From assembly GCA_014843695.1 (NCBI GenBank), contig CM026404.1, positions 82,260,628 to 82,324,627 of the forward strand: a DNA stretch of 64,000 nucleotides, read 5' to 3'. A model generated the notes under the pieces. It did no database searches, was not told the DNA's origin, and saw only the letters and a list, made by a program, of their open reading frames with translations. Both the position numbers and the translations under genes were made by a program. The number at the start of each line of letters is the position of its first letter. The stretch's first letter is position 1. This document shows positions 53,801 to 64,000 of this stretch, piece after piece. Origin of the DNA: Archivesica marissinica. Lineage: Eukaryota > Mollusca > Bivalvia > Venerida > Vesicomyidae.

Positions 53801-56800
53801 GACAGTTCACAGTTAGTGCACTCAATAGCGGTGACAGTTCACAATTAGTGCACTCAAAAGTGGTGACAGTTCACAATTAGTACACTCAATAGCGGTGACA
53901 GTTCAGTTAGTGCACTCAATAGTGGTGACAGTTCACAGTTAGTGCACTCAATAGTGGTGACAGTTCACAATTAGTGCACTCAATAGTGGTGACAGTTCAC
54001 AGTTAGTGCACTCAATAGTGGTGACAGTTCAGTTAGTGCACTCAATAGTGGTGACAGTTCAGTTAGTGCACTCAATAGTGGTGACAGTTCACAATTGGTG
54101 CACTCAAAAATGAGTTAGTGCACTCAATAGTGGTGACAGTTCACAATTAGTGCACAAAATAGTGGTGACAGTTCACAATTAGTGCACTCAATAGTGGTGA
54201 CAGTTCACAGTTAGTGCACTCAATAGCGGTGACAGTTCACAATTAGTGCACTCAAAAATGAGTTATTGCACTCAATAGTGGTGACAATTCACAATTAGTG
54301 CACTCAATAGTGGTGACAGTTCACAGTTAATGCACTCAATAGTGGTGACAGTTCACAGTTAGTGCACTCAATAGCGGTGACAGTTCACAGTTAGTGCACT
54401 CAATAGAGGTGACAGTTCACAATTAGTGCACTCAATAGAGGTGACAGTTCACAATTAGTGCACTCAATAGAGGTGACAGTTCACAGTTAGTGCACTCAAT
54501 AGAGGTGACAGTTCACAGTTAGTGCACTCAATAGTGGTGACAGTTCACAGTTAGTGCACTCAATAGTGGTGACAGTTCACAGTTAGTGCACTCAATAGAG
54601 GTGACAGTTCACAGTTAGTGCACTCAATAGAGGTGACAGTTCACAGTTAGTGCACTCAATAGAGGTGACAGTTCACAGTTAGTGCACTCAATAGTGGTGA
54701 CAGTTCACAGTTAGTGCACTCAATAGCGGTGACAGTTCACAGTTAGTGCACTCAATAGAGGTGACAGTTCACAGTATAGTGCACTCAATAGAGGTGACAG
54801 TTCACAGTTAGTGCACTCAATAGAGGTGACAGTTCACAGTTAGTGCACTCAATAGAGGTGACAGTTCACAGTTAGTGCACTCAATAGAGGTGACAGTTCA
54901 CAGTTAGTGCACTCAATAGAGGTGACAGTTCACAGTTAGTGCACTCAATAGTGGTGACAGTTCACATAACCAATAGTTAGTGCACTCAATAGTGGTGACA
55001 GTTCACAATTAGTGCACTCAATAGTGGTGACAGTTCACAGTTAGTGCACTCAATAGTGGTGACAGTTCACAGTTAGTGCACTCAATAGTGGTGACAGTTC
55101 ACAATTAGTGCACTCAATAGTGGTGACAGTTCACAATTAGTACACTCAATAGCGGTGACAGTTCAGTTAGTGCACTCAATAGTGGTGACAGTTCACAATT
55201 AGTGCACTCAAAAGTGGTGACAGTTCACAATTAGTACACTCAATAGTGGTGACAGTTCACAGTTAGTGCACTCAATAGTGGTGACAGTTCACAATTAGTG
55301 CACTCAATAGTGGTGACAGTTCACAATTAGTCACTCAATAGCGGTGACAGTTCAGTTAGTGCACTCAATATGGTGACAGTTCACAATTAGTGCACTCAAA
55401 AGTGAGTTAGTGCACTCAATAGTGGTGACATTTCACAATTAGTGCACTCAATAGAGGTGACAGTTCACAGTTAGTGCACTCAATAGTGGTGACAGTTCAC
55501 AATTAGTGCACTCAATAGTGGTGACAGTTCACAGTTAGTGCACTCAATAGTGGTGACAGTTCACAATAAGTACACTCAATAGCGGTGACAGTTCACAGTT
55601 AGTGCACTCAATAGTGGTGGCAGTTCACAATTAGTGCACTCAAACGTGGTGACAGTTCACAGTTAGTGCACTCAATAGAGGTGACAGTTCACAGTTAGTG
55701 CACTCAATAGTGGTGACAGTTCACAGTGAGTGCACTCAATAGAGGTGACAGTTCACAGTTAGTGCACTCAATAGTGGTGACAGTTCACAGTTAGTGCACT
55801 CAATAGTGGTGACAGTTCACAATTAGTGCACTCAAAAATGAGTTAGTGCACTCAATAGTGGTGACAGTTCACAATTAGTGCACTCAATAGTGGTGACAGT
55901 TCACAGTTAGTGCACTCAATAGTGGTGACAGTTCACAGTTAGTGCACTCAATAGTGGTGACAGTTTACAATTAGTGCACTCAAAAATGAGTTAGTGCACT
56001 CAATAGTGGTGACAGTTCACAATTAGTGCACTCAATAGTGGTGACAGTTCACAGTTAGTGCACTCAATAGTGGTGACAGTTCACAGTTAGTGCACTCAAT
56101 AGCGGTGACAGTTCACAATTAGTGCACTCAAAAGTGGTGACAGTTCACAATTAGTACACTCAATAGCAGTGACCGTTCAGTTAGTGCACTCAATAGTGGT
56201 GACAGTTCACAGTTAGTGCACTCAATAGTGGTGACAGTTCACAATTAGTGCACTCAATAGTGGTGACAGTTCACAGTTAGTGCACTCAATAGTGGTGTCA
56301 GTTCACAATTAGTGCACTCAAAAATGAGTTAGTGCACTCAATAGTTGTGACAGTTCACAATTAGTGCACTCAATAGTGGTGACAGTTCACAGTTAGTGCA
56401 CTCAATAGTGGTGACAGTTCACAGTTAGTGCACTCAATAGCAGTGACAGTTCACAATTAGTGCACTCAATAGAGGTGACAGTTCACAGTTAGTGCACTCA
56501 ATAGTGGTGACAGTTCACAGTTAGTGCACTCAATAGTGGTGACAGTTCACAGTTAGTGCACTCAATAGTGGTGACAGTTCACAATTAGTGCACTCAAAAA
56601 TGAGTTAGTGCACTCAATAGTGGTGACAGTTCACAATTAGTGCACTCAATAGTGGTGACAGTTCACAGTTAGTGCACTCAATAGTGGTGACAGTTCACAG
56701 TTAGTGCACTCAATAGCGGTGACAGTTCACAATTAGTGCACTCAATAGAGGTGACAGTTCACAGTTAGTGCACTCAATAGTGGTGACAGTTCACAGTTAG

Positions 56801-59800
56801 TGCACTCAATAGTGGTGACAGTTCACAGTTAGTGCACTCAATAGTGGTGACAGTTCACAGTTAGTGCACTCAATAGTGGTGACAGTTCACAATTAGTGCA
56901 CTCAAAGATGATATTAGTGCACTCAATAGTGGTGACAGTTCACATTAGTGCACTCAATAGTGTGACAGTTCACAGTTAGTGCACTCAATAGTGGTGACAG
57001 TTCACAGTTAGTGCACTCAATAGTGGTGACAGTTCACAATTAGTGCACTCAAAAATGAGTTAGTGCACTCAATAGTGGTGACAGTTCACAATTAGTGCAC
57101 TCAATAGTGGTGACAGTTCACAGTTAGTGCACTCAATAGTGGTGACAGTTCACAATTAGTGCACTCAATAGTGGTGACAGTTCACAGTTAGTGCACTCAA
57201 TAGTGGTGACAGTTCACAGTTAGTGCACTCAAATGAGTTAGTGCACTCAATAGTGGTGACAGTTCACAGTTAGTGCACTCAATAGTGGTGACAGTTCACA
57301 ATTAGTGCACTCAATAGTGGTGACAGTTCACAGTTAGTGCACTCAATAGTGGTGACAGTTCACAATTAGTGCACTCAAAAATGAGTTAGTGCACTCAATA
57401 GTGGTGACAGTTCACAATTAGTGCACTCAATAGTGGTGACAGTTCACAGTTAGTGCACTCAATAGTGGTGACAGTTCACAGTTAGTGCACTCAATAACGG
57501 TGACAGTTCACAATAAGTGCACTCAATAGTGGTGACAGTTCACAGTTAGTGCACTCAATAGCGGTGACAGTTAACAATAAGTGCACTCAATAGTGGTGAC
57601 AGATCACAGTTAGTGCACTCAATAGTGGTGACAGTTCACAGTTAGTGCACTCAATAGTGGTGACAGTTTACAATTAGTGCACTCAAAAATGAGTTAGTGC
57701 ACTCAATAGTGGTGACAGTTCACAATTAGTGCACTCAATAGTGGTGACAGTTCACAGTTAGTGCACTCAATAGTGGTGTCAGTTCACAATTAGTGCACTC
57801 AAAAATGAGTTAGTGCACTCAATAGTTGTGACAGTTCACAATTAGTGCACTCAATAGTGGTGACAGTTCACAGTTAGTGCACTCAATAGTGGTGACAGTT
57901 CACAGTTAGTGCACTCAATAGCAGTGACAGTTCACAATTAGTGCACTCAATAGAGGTGACAGTTCACAGTTAGTGCACTCAATAGTGGTGACAGTTCACA
58001 GTTAGTGCACTCAATAGTGGTGACAGTTCACAGTTAGTGCACTCAATAGTGGTGACAGTTCACAATTAGTGCACTCAAAAATGAGTTAGTGCACTCAATA
58101 TTGGTGACAGTTCACAATTAGTGCACTCAATAGTGGTGACAGTTCACAGTTAGTGCACTCAATAGTGGTGACAGTTCACAGTTAGTGCACTCAATAGCGG
58201 TGACAGTTCACAATTAGTGCACTCAATAGAGGTGACAGTTCACAGTTAGTGCACTCAATAGTGGTGACAGTTCACAGTTAGTGCACTCAATAGAGGTGAC
58301 AGTTCACAGTTAGTGCACTCAATAGTGGTGACAGTTCACAGTTAGTGCACTCAATAGTGGTGACAGTTCACAATTAGTGCACTCAAAAATGAGTTAGTGC
58401 ACTCAATAGTGGTGACAGTTCACAATTAGTGCACTCAATAGTGGTGACAGTTCACAGTTAGTGCACTCAATAGTGGTAACAGTTCACAGTTAGTGCACTC
58501 AATAGTGGTGATAGTTCACAATTAGTGCACTCAAAAATGAGTTAGTGCACTCAATAGTGGTGACAATTCACAATTAGTGCACTCAATAGTGGTGACAGTT
58601 CACAGTTAGTGCACTCAATAGTGGTGACAGTTCACAGTTAGTGCACTCAATAGCGGTGACAGTTCACAATTAGTGCACTCAAAAGTGGTGACAGTTCACA
58701 ATTAGTACACTCAATAGCGGTGACAGTTCAGTTAGTGCACTCAATAGTGGTGACAGTTCACAGTTAGTGCACTCAATAGAGGTGACAGTTCACAATTAGT
58801 GCACTCAATAGTGGTGACAGTTCACAGTTAGTGCACTCAATAGTGGTGACAGTTCACAATTAGTGCACTCAAAAATGAGTTAGTGCACTCAATAGTGGTG
58901 ACAGTTCACAATTAGTGCACAAAATAGTGGTGACAGTTCACAGTTAGTGCACTCAATAGTGGTGACAGTTCACAGTTAGTGTACTCAATAGCGGTGACAG
59001 TTCACAATTAGTGCACTCAAAAATGAGTTAGTGCACTCAATAGTGGTGACAATTCACAATTAGTGCACTCAATAGTGGTGACAGTTCACAGTTAGTGCAC
59101 TCAATAGTGGTGACAGTTCACAGTTAGCGCACTCAATAGCGGTGACAGTTCACAATTAGTGCACTCAAAAGTGGTGACAGTTCACAATTAGTACACTCAA
59201 TAGCGGTGACAGTTCAGTTAGTGCACTCAATAGTGGTGACAGTTCACAGTTAGTGCACTCAATAGTGGTGACAGTTCACAGTTAGTGCACTCAATAGTGG
59301 TGACAGTTCACAATTAGTGCACTCAAAAATGAGTTAGTGCACTCAATAGTGGTGACAGTTCACAATTAGTGCACTCAATAGTGGTAACAGTTCACAGTTA
59401 GTGCACTCAATAGTGGTGACAGTTCACAATTAGTGCACTCAAAAATGAGTTAGTGCACTCAATAGTGGTGACAGTTCACAATTAGTGCACTCAATAGTGG
59501 TGACAGTTCACAGTTAGTGCACTCAATAGTGGTGACAGTTCACAGTTAGTGCACTCAATAGTGGTGACAGTTCACAATTAGTGCACTCAAAAATGAGTTA
59601 GTGCACTCAATAGTGGTGACAATTCACAATTAGTGCACTCAATAGTGGTGACAGTTCACGGTTAGTGCACTCAATAGTGGTGACAGTTCACAGTTAGTGC
59701 ACTCAATAGCAGTGACAGTTCACAATTAGTGCACTCAAAAGTGGTGACAGTTCACAAAGTACACTCAATAGCGGTGACAGTTCAGTTAGTGCACTCAATA

Positions 59801-59972
59801 GTGGTGACAGTTCACAGTTAGTGCACTCAATAGTGGTGACAGTTTGCAATTAGTGCACTCAATAGTGGTGACAGTTCACAGTTGGTGTACTCAATAGAGG
59901 TGACAGTTCACAGTTAGTGCACACAGTAGTGGTGACAGTTCACAGTTGGTGCACTCAATAGTGGTGACAGTA
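50848..59972. repeat. 32-bp satellite, about 9.1 kb, roughly 285 copies
   Basis: The unit is AGTTAGTGCACTCAATAGTG followed by GTGACAGTTCAC. Variants include AGAGG or AGCGG for AGTGG, CAATTAG for CAGTTAG, and a recurring aberrant join CACTCAAAAATGAGTTAGTG. The aberrant join recurs through the centre at several-unit spacing (for example 52795, 52945, 53220, 53335), giving a higher-order pattern. The outer parts are simpler AGAGG-type units. GTGCAC and GTGACAGTTCAC are self-complementary stretches. Confidence 0.97.
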
Positions 59973-59989
59973 GGTCTTATAATCAAATT

Positions 59990-60370
59990 ACAAATACATA
60001 CTGTAATTGGTCTATTGGTAGGATATCCTATATTGTGTATAATTCCTGTAATTGGTCTATTGGTAGGATATCCTATATTGTGTATAATTCCTGTAATTGG
60101 TCTATTGGTAGGATATCCTATATTGTGTATAATTCCTGTAATTGGTCTATTGGTAGGATATCCTATATTGTGTATAATTCCTGTAATTGGTCTATTGGTA
60201 GGATATCCTATATTGTGTATAATTCCTGTAATTGGTCTATTGGTAGGATATCCTATATTGTGTATAATTCCTGTAATTGGTCTATTGGTAGGATATCCTA
60301 TATTGTGTATAATTCCTGTAATTGGTCTATTGGTAGGATATCCTATATTGTGTATAATTCCTGTACTGCA
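59990..60370. repeat. 45-bp array, eight copies
   Basis: The unit contains CTGTAATTGGTCTATTGGTA, GGATATCCTATATTGTGTAT and AATTC. The units look identical, so the array is young. It yields a 15-residue periodic open frame that I do not consider a gene. Confidence 0.96.
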
Positions 60371-60404
60371 TGTAATGCTATCTTATTGGTATATGTACGG
60401 TAGA

Positions 60405-60862
60405 AACGGGAAGTCGTGATAGCGCAGAGGTAGCGCGCTAACCTCAGGTCCGAAAGGCCCGGAGTTCGAGCCCCGCTGGAGCCATTACGATTTTGCCTTT
60501 AGGCAAGGCATTTAAATTCCACTTGCCTCTTCCCTCTCCCTCGTGGTGATGGCATGAGGTCTCGAGAATGATTAACCCATTCAACACCAAGTAACTCACA
60601 TGGACTGGTCCATGATATTCATAAACCAATAAATGAATCAGAAAATCACATTTGGACAAGTTCATTTATCAAAATGGGTAATTATGTCTAAAAATAGTCA
60701 TATCACTGGCAAAAAGTGCAGATCCTGATGAGACGGCTCGTCACGAGCCGGCTCATCTGGATCTACACTTTTTGTAAGCCTATTTAGAGGTATGTGGTGT
60801 TGAAAGGGTTAATATAATAATATAAGAACTTGTTTCGCAATCAAACTAAAATAAATTAGTAT
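60405..60862 (+). mobile_element. SINE family 2 interrupted by MITE A
   Basis: Head AAGTCGTGATAGCGCAGAGG, B box GGAGTTCGAGCCCCGCTGGA, body TTAGGCAAGGCATTTAAATT, then GGTCTCGAGAATGATTAA. After the MITE the tail resumes as TTAATATAATAATATAAGAA, CTTGTTTCGCAATC. The tRNA-like head is the best preserved of this family in the window. Confidence 0.85.
60572..60812 (+). mobile_element. piggyBac-like MITE A nested in a SINE
   Basis: TTAACCCATTCAACACCAAG to GGTGTTGAAAGGGTTAA. The uninterrupted SINE has a single TTAA (GTGATTAATATAAG), here duplicated on both sides, which fixes the element boundaries and TTAA target choice. Confidence 0.88.
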
Positions 60863-60902
60863 AAACTAGATATAAACCTAAGAAATGAACTAGTTACTGT
60901 AG

Positions 60903-61028
60903 ATCACCATCACCTTTAAGGCACCCACAAGAAACCGTAACTATCTAAACCCACAGTCAAAAACCCAATACCATGCCAACTCAATTTTCCCAAGAACAAT
61001 CAGGCTATGGAACAGTCTAGTCCTATAA
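60903..61028 (+). pseudogene. Non-LTR retrotransposon RT ORF C-terminus fragment
   Basis: From 60921 the + strand encodes APTRNRNYLNPQSKTQYHAN then SIFPRTIRLWNSLVL and a stop at 61026. T-R-x-x, then F-P-R-T-I-x-x-W-N-S-L is the C-terminal signature following the RT domain of CR1/Jockey-type elements. Only this tail is present. Confidence 0.65.
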
Positions 61029-61029
61029 G

Positions 61030-61820
61030 ACCTCTACATAAAAACAAATCCGACCTGTATTTTAGATTACCTAACTTCATTACTGATTGTTCGGCAATAT
61101 GAAACTGAAGTTGAACGTTCTTAAATGGAGTTAGCAGCGGATTAGAGATTTGACCTCGTACGTCCTCCCGCCCTACAAGTATTAACATTGACTTGTGGAA
61201 TGTGTGACACAGTTACTGCTTGGATACACATGTCTACCTCCCCGCGAGGGGATTCACATTAAAGGAAGATAGATAAACAGTCAGAGGTCGAGATGTCTTG
61301 GGGACGAAGGGTTTGACAACATTCCCAATAGCATGTATATAACATAATAGGGCAGGTCGGTTTACATCTATGTTTCTGATATGCAAAATGGTGTCTGCTT
61401 ACAGCTTAGTCCGTATTTTGTTCTATAGATTAATTACAATATGTAAGCAATAGCAACTGCTGTTCTCACCTTGTATCTGTTATATCCTTGATTATATGAA
61501 ACATGTAGAAGACACCATATTACGTCACATTACCAACAAAGTATTGAAACGTGAATCGGAAACTCTAGTTGAACCGTAGTACTTTCCCTTGGCAATTTAG
61601 CCAACAAGATCACACGAGTTGTTTCCCTTGGTTCTGGTGTATTTCGAGATTGATTTTTTCTCCACTGATTCGTTACATTTAATTGATCTGCTGGACTGTA
61701 CTAACCCATGGAAGCAGAAACGGATGGGCACAAATAACTCAGCCCAAAAGAGCGTAACTCAAGAGAGCGTAACCCACAGGCACTAGCCACAATCACTTTG
61801 TGTATGCACTACCATATTGT
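61030..61820. other. Sequence without recognised genes or arrays
   Basis: Unique-looking sequence between two retrotransposon fragments. Short frames show no recognisable domains. Confidence 0.45.
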
Positions 61821-61830
61821 ATGAACTTAC

Positions 61831-62031
61831 TCAGTTGGTTCTGGCATTTCGCAGTGGTGGGTCTGGAGTGAAGTCCATCAAGTTGTTTCTTATCTTAAAG
61901 AGCATGGATGGACTTATGGGGTTGAGCTGGTGTTGTAGGCTGTCCCAACTTGAGTCACGGAGCATATTGGTAATACTGCTGGTTTGGACATAGTTGTTCT
62001 TCACAAGCCATACAGCTCTCTGTTGAACCAA
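61831..62031 (-). pseudogene. Second non-LTR RT fragment, opposite strand
   Basis: The - strand encodes MVQQRAVWLVKNNYVQTSSI, TNMLRDSSWDSLQHQL, then SMLFKIRNNLMDFTPDPP and RNARTN. V-Q-x-R-A-x-x-x-V-x-x-x-Y, then M-L-x-x-x-x-W-x-x-L-x-x-R/Q is the thumb-side segment after the RT domain of CR1/Jockey-type elements. The catalytic RT motifs are absent. Confidence 0.7.
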
Positions 62032-62072
62032 TTCTTTGTTGAGAAAACAAAAATATAACTAATGAATGACAC

Positions 62073-62274
62073 TAGTCTACATCCGTTATGTCAAAGTCGG
62101 TTATGTCGAATTCTCCGGTTATCTATAAGTCGGATCAAAGTCCCGTTTCGGACACTATCATTTTACATATAACTGGATCTGTTTATATCGAATTTCGTTA
62201 AGTCAAACTTCGGCTATGTCGAAGTATTTTGTTCAGTACCCCGACATAATTCGACATAACGGATGTAGACTGTA
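62073..62274 (-). mobile_element. TA-flanked MITE F, second copy
   Basis: Left end CTAGTCTACATCCGTTATGT, right end ATAACGGATGTAGACTGTA. The interior is the reverse order of the 49688 copy (TTCTCCGGTTATC, CCGTTTCGGACACTATCATT). Confidence 0.78.
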
Positions 62275-62445
62275 TATATATTATACCATCTTAGATCGAC
62301 AGTATCATATATCAAATATATTGGAATGGTAGTCGATACAGATAGTTTTCAGCTTTGCTGCTTTCGTTTTTTACTGTGGCGATGTGCATCAATATATCGA
62401 TTTCAACGGTGTGTTTCGTCACACATTTATTGTATATCTATTGAT

Positions 62446-62700
62446 CTTCTAGTACTGCCCACCAAGCACTTTCTCATTATTACAAGAGGTCAATTTGTTG
62501 TGACAGAGGGTAGACCCCTCAATGTCCTGGGTAAGAAACAAGCCAACGTACTCCGTAAGCAATTGACAACTTGCTCACATATCACCATTTATCACTTGTT
62601 CGTGATAGCAAACTCGGGCGTTGAAAGGCGAGTCCTAACAACGTCGTGCTGGACTACCCGGCCACGGAGGCTCTGTACATCAACACGGACAGTGTAGGCA
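62446..62700 (+). repeat. Dispersed sequence shared with 12782-12900, with an open frame
   Basis: TTCTAGTACTGCCCACCAAG, AGAGGTCAATTTGTTGTGAC and TCCTGGGTAAGAA align with 12785-12870. A 123-codon frame (62326-62697) includes EGRPLNVLGKKQANVLRKQL. That is vaguely like histidine-phosphatase proteins but lacks the R-H-G catalytic motif (it reads TRGQ). I treat it as a repeat or relic. Confidence 0.4.
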
Positions 62701-62990
62701 TGAGTTGGCTGTTATGTCTTCATATTTGGACAAACAAAGCTAGCTCATTATTACAAGTTTTCCACTCTACCTCATAGGCAAAAGTAATTTTTTACTCAAA
62801 TGAGATAAAGCTAAATTAAAAAGAATAATTAGCAAATAACTGCTAACCACAAATGAGTTCCTCCCTATAGTCAGATGTGGGGTTTGCACGCTGAATGTAT
62901 TGTCGGATTAGAGTTGATGTATATTTAAGTTTATCCTACCGTCATGCGAAATAACGTACAAAAACGGCCTGCCTAATAAATGTTGCTGTT
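62700..62990. other. Sequence without recognised features
   Basis: No array, transposon end or coding similarity was seen. Confidence 0.45.
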
Positions 62991-62999
62991 GTTGTTTTG

Positions 63000-63285
63000 T
63001 TTTTTACGTTTATGTATCGTCGCTACCGGTTGCCCATATGAGCGACGCCTCCTGAAGAGATTAGTTATTTAGATTTTGGAGGATAGTGCATGATACAGAC
63101 AGAGATCCATTCCAGAATCTCCTCTGGTTCTTTTACGTGCACGGTGTAAAGCACCGTCACGAGACCTCTGTTTAACGTCCCATCTGAAAGACTGTTAATT
63201 TTATTAGGGTCAGACGGGGGATCGAACCTGCGATCCCTGGATTACCAGTCCAGCGTGTTACCACTGGACTACATATCCGTCTAAA
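63000..63285 (-). mobile_element. tRNA-derived SINE family 1, near complete
   Basis: On the - strand the head reads ACGGATATGTAGTCCAGTGG, TAACACGCTGGACTGGTAAT, CCAGGGATCGCAGGTTCGAT: A-box and B-box regions and a five-base-pair anticodon stem (CTGGA/TCCAG) around the loop CTGGTAA. The loop would give anticodon GGU, so the head is most like tRNA-Thr. The body has GATGGGACGTTAAACAGAGG and GTGCACGTAAAAGAACCAGA. Confidence 0.82.
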
Positions 63286-63393
63286 TTTTGCTTTATTAGT
63301 CAGTGCCTAATAAAGCTTTCGTGACGTCATAGGGCTAACCGTGGATATAAATAGAAATATCAATGCGCAACATATTACCAAGTGCGTAGCTGT

Positions 63394-63852
63394 CATGGCT
63401 AGTTTGTTTGTGTTTGTGTCGGGTGCACACTCAGAATGTAGGATAAATAGAATATTAGGTTACTGTCTTATCAATTTATTAGGCTAGTCTCCGAAAAAAT
63501 ACAAGGCTCGGTAGAGCCTCGCCTTGTATTTTTCTCCGACTCGCCTAATAAATTAAAATTTATAAGACAGTAACCTCTAATTCTCTATTTAAATCCCTCC
63601 GTGAATTCAAGGCCAACCAAGGTAAACTACGAGTCATTGAAACAGCAACGACTTTCATTTCATCAGAATAGTAATTAAAATGTTCAACTGTAGATATAGA
63701 GAATATTAGGTTACTGTCTTATAAATTTTAATTTATTAGGCAAGTCGGAGAAAAAATACAAGGCAAGGCTCTGCCGAAGACAGTAACCTAATATTCTATT
63801 TATCCTACATTCTGAGTGTACACCCGACACAAAAACAAACAAACTAGCCATG
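63394..63852. mobile_element. Foldback element with long inverted arms and nested hairpins
   Basis: The left arm (63394-63470) begins CATGGCTAGTTTGTTTGTG and reaches TATTAGGTTACTGTCTTA. The right arm (63777-63852) is its near-perfect reverse complement, ending CAAACAAACTAGCCATG. Between them, 63474-63560 forms its own hairpin (ATTTATTAGGC to GCCTAATAAAT with AAAATACAAGGC inside), and part of it recurs at 63700-63765. Confidence 0.82.
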
Positions 63853-64000
63853 CCCACAGGGATTCGGCACGTTTGGGGGTACTAGTATATATATTTAAGT
63901 ACAGGGATTCTACTCTGTGGGATGTCAAATTTCGCATCGATCAGTAAAATGGCCCTATCTGAAACAATTTTGTACAAAGCTGTCCAAATATAACGCCTAT

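Noticed and set aside
50848..59972. CRISPR-like regular repeats
   Set aside because: The units abut directly with no unique spacers, there are no cas genes, and the genome is eukaryotic with spliced genes.
60411..60482. tRNA gene
   Set aside because: A- and B-box regions are present, but the sequence continues into a conserved body shared by several dispersed copies, so it is a SINE head. The same holds for the heads at 50280, 26815 and 63200.
62326..62697. 123-codon frame with weak likeness to a histidine phosphatase (EGRPLNVLGKKQA)
   Set aside because: The R-H-G catalytic motif is missing, part of the DNA is a dispersed repeat also found at 12782, and there is no supporting splice context.

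Overview
This is a eukaryotic, AT-rich, extremely repeat-dense window. It holds two spliced genes and no bacterial-style gene organisation. The GT-AG introns, tRNA-derived SINEs, TTAA- and TA-flanked MITEs and non-LTR retrotransposon tails suggest an invertebrate, most likely a bivalve mollusc. That placement is inferred from repeat style and protein divergence, not proven.

The only convincing protein-coding genes are two paralogous sulfurtransferases of the 3-mercaptopyruvate sulfurtransferase/thiosulfate sulfurtransferase (rhodanese) family, arranged tail to tail. Gene 1 is on the + strand, with seven coding exons between 1687 and 19018 (291 aa). Gene 2 is on the - strand, with seven coding exons between 49536 and 37337 (288 aa). 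Both were assembled exon by exon from conserved protein segments and splice sites. Their exons are 158, 196, 96, 130, 102, 125 or 122, and 69 or 63 bp, with intron phases 2,0,0,1,1,0 in both, so they are products of one duplication. Both keep the C-terminal catalytic cysteine (Cys244) but have unusual active-site loops.

Nearly everything else is tandem repeats and transposon debris. Every intron of gene 1 and all but one intron of gene 2 carries a tandem array. Several arrays can be traced to a resident parent sequence. The 29-bp array at 2-4 kb and the 71-bp array at 22-26 kb lie inside one tRNA-derived SINE family. The 29-bp array at 18 kb is an expanded tRNA-promoter region of another SINE. 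The 54-, 88- and 120-bp arrays lie inside MITEs. The 18- and 62-bp arrays grow from TACAGTC-ended MITEs. The 53-bp array at 14.5-16.3 kb appears to descend from coding exon 5 of gene 1. A 107-bp triplication couples the end of exon 2 with the tail of a SINE. Repeated conversion of resident sequence into tandem arrays is the most interesting feature here.

Layout: 0-19 kb gene 1 with array-filled introns; 19-37 kb the convergent intergenic region (MITEs, 71-bp SINE satellite, 44-bp and 37-bp arrays, a 1000-N gap flanked by an apparently artefactual 1.9-kb duplication, 50-bp and 53-bp arrays); 37-49.6 kb gene 2 with 30-, 32-, 72-, 28- and 62-bp arrays in its introns; 49.6-60.4 kb a 9.1-kb 32-bp satellite plus a 45-bp array; 60.4-64 kb SINEs, a nested MITE, non-LTR fragments and a foldback element. 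The long open reading frames in the window, up to 1329 codons, are translations of tandem repeats and are not genes.
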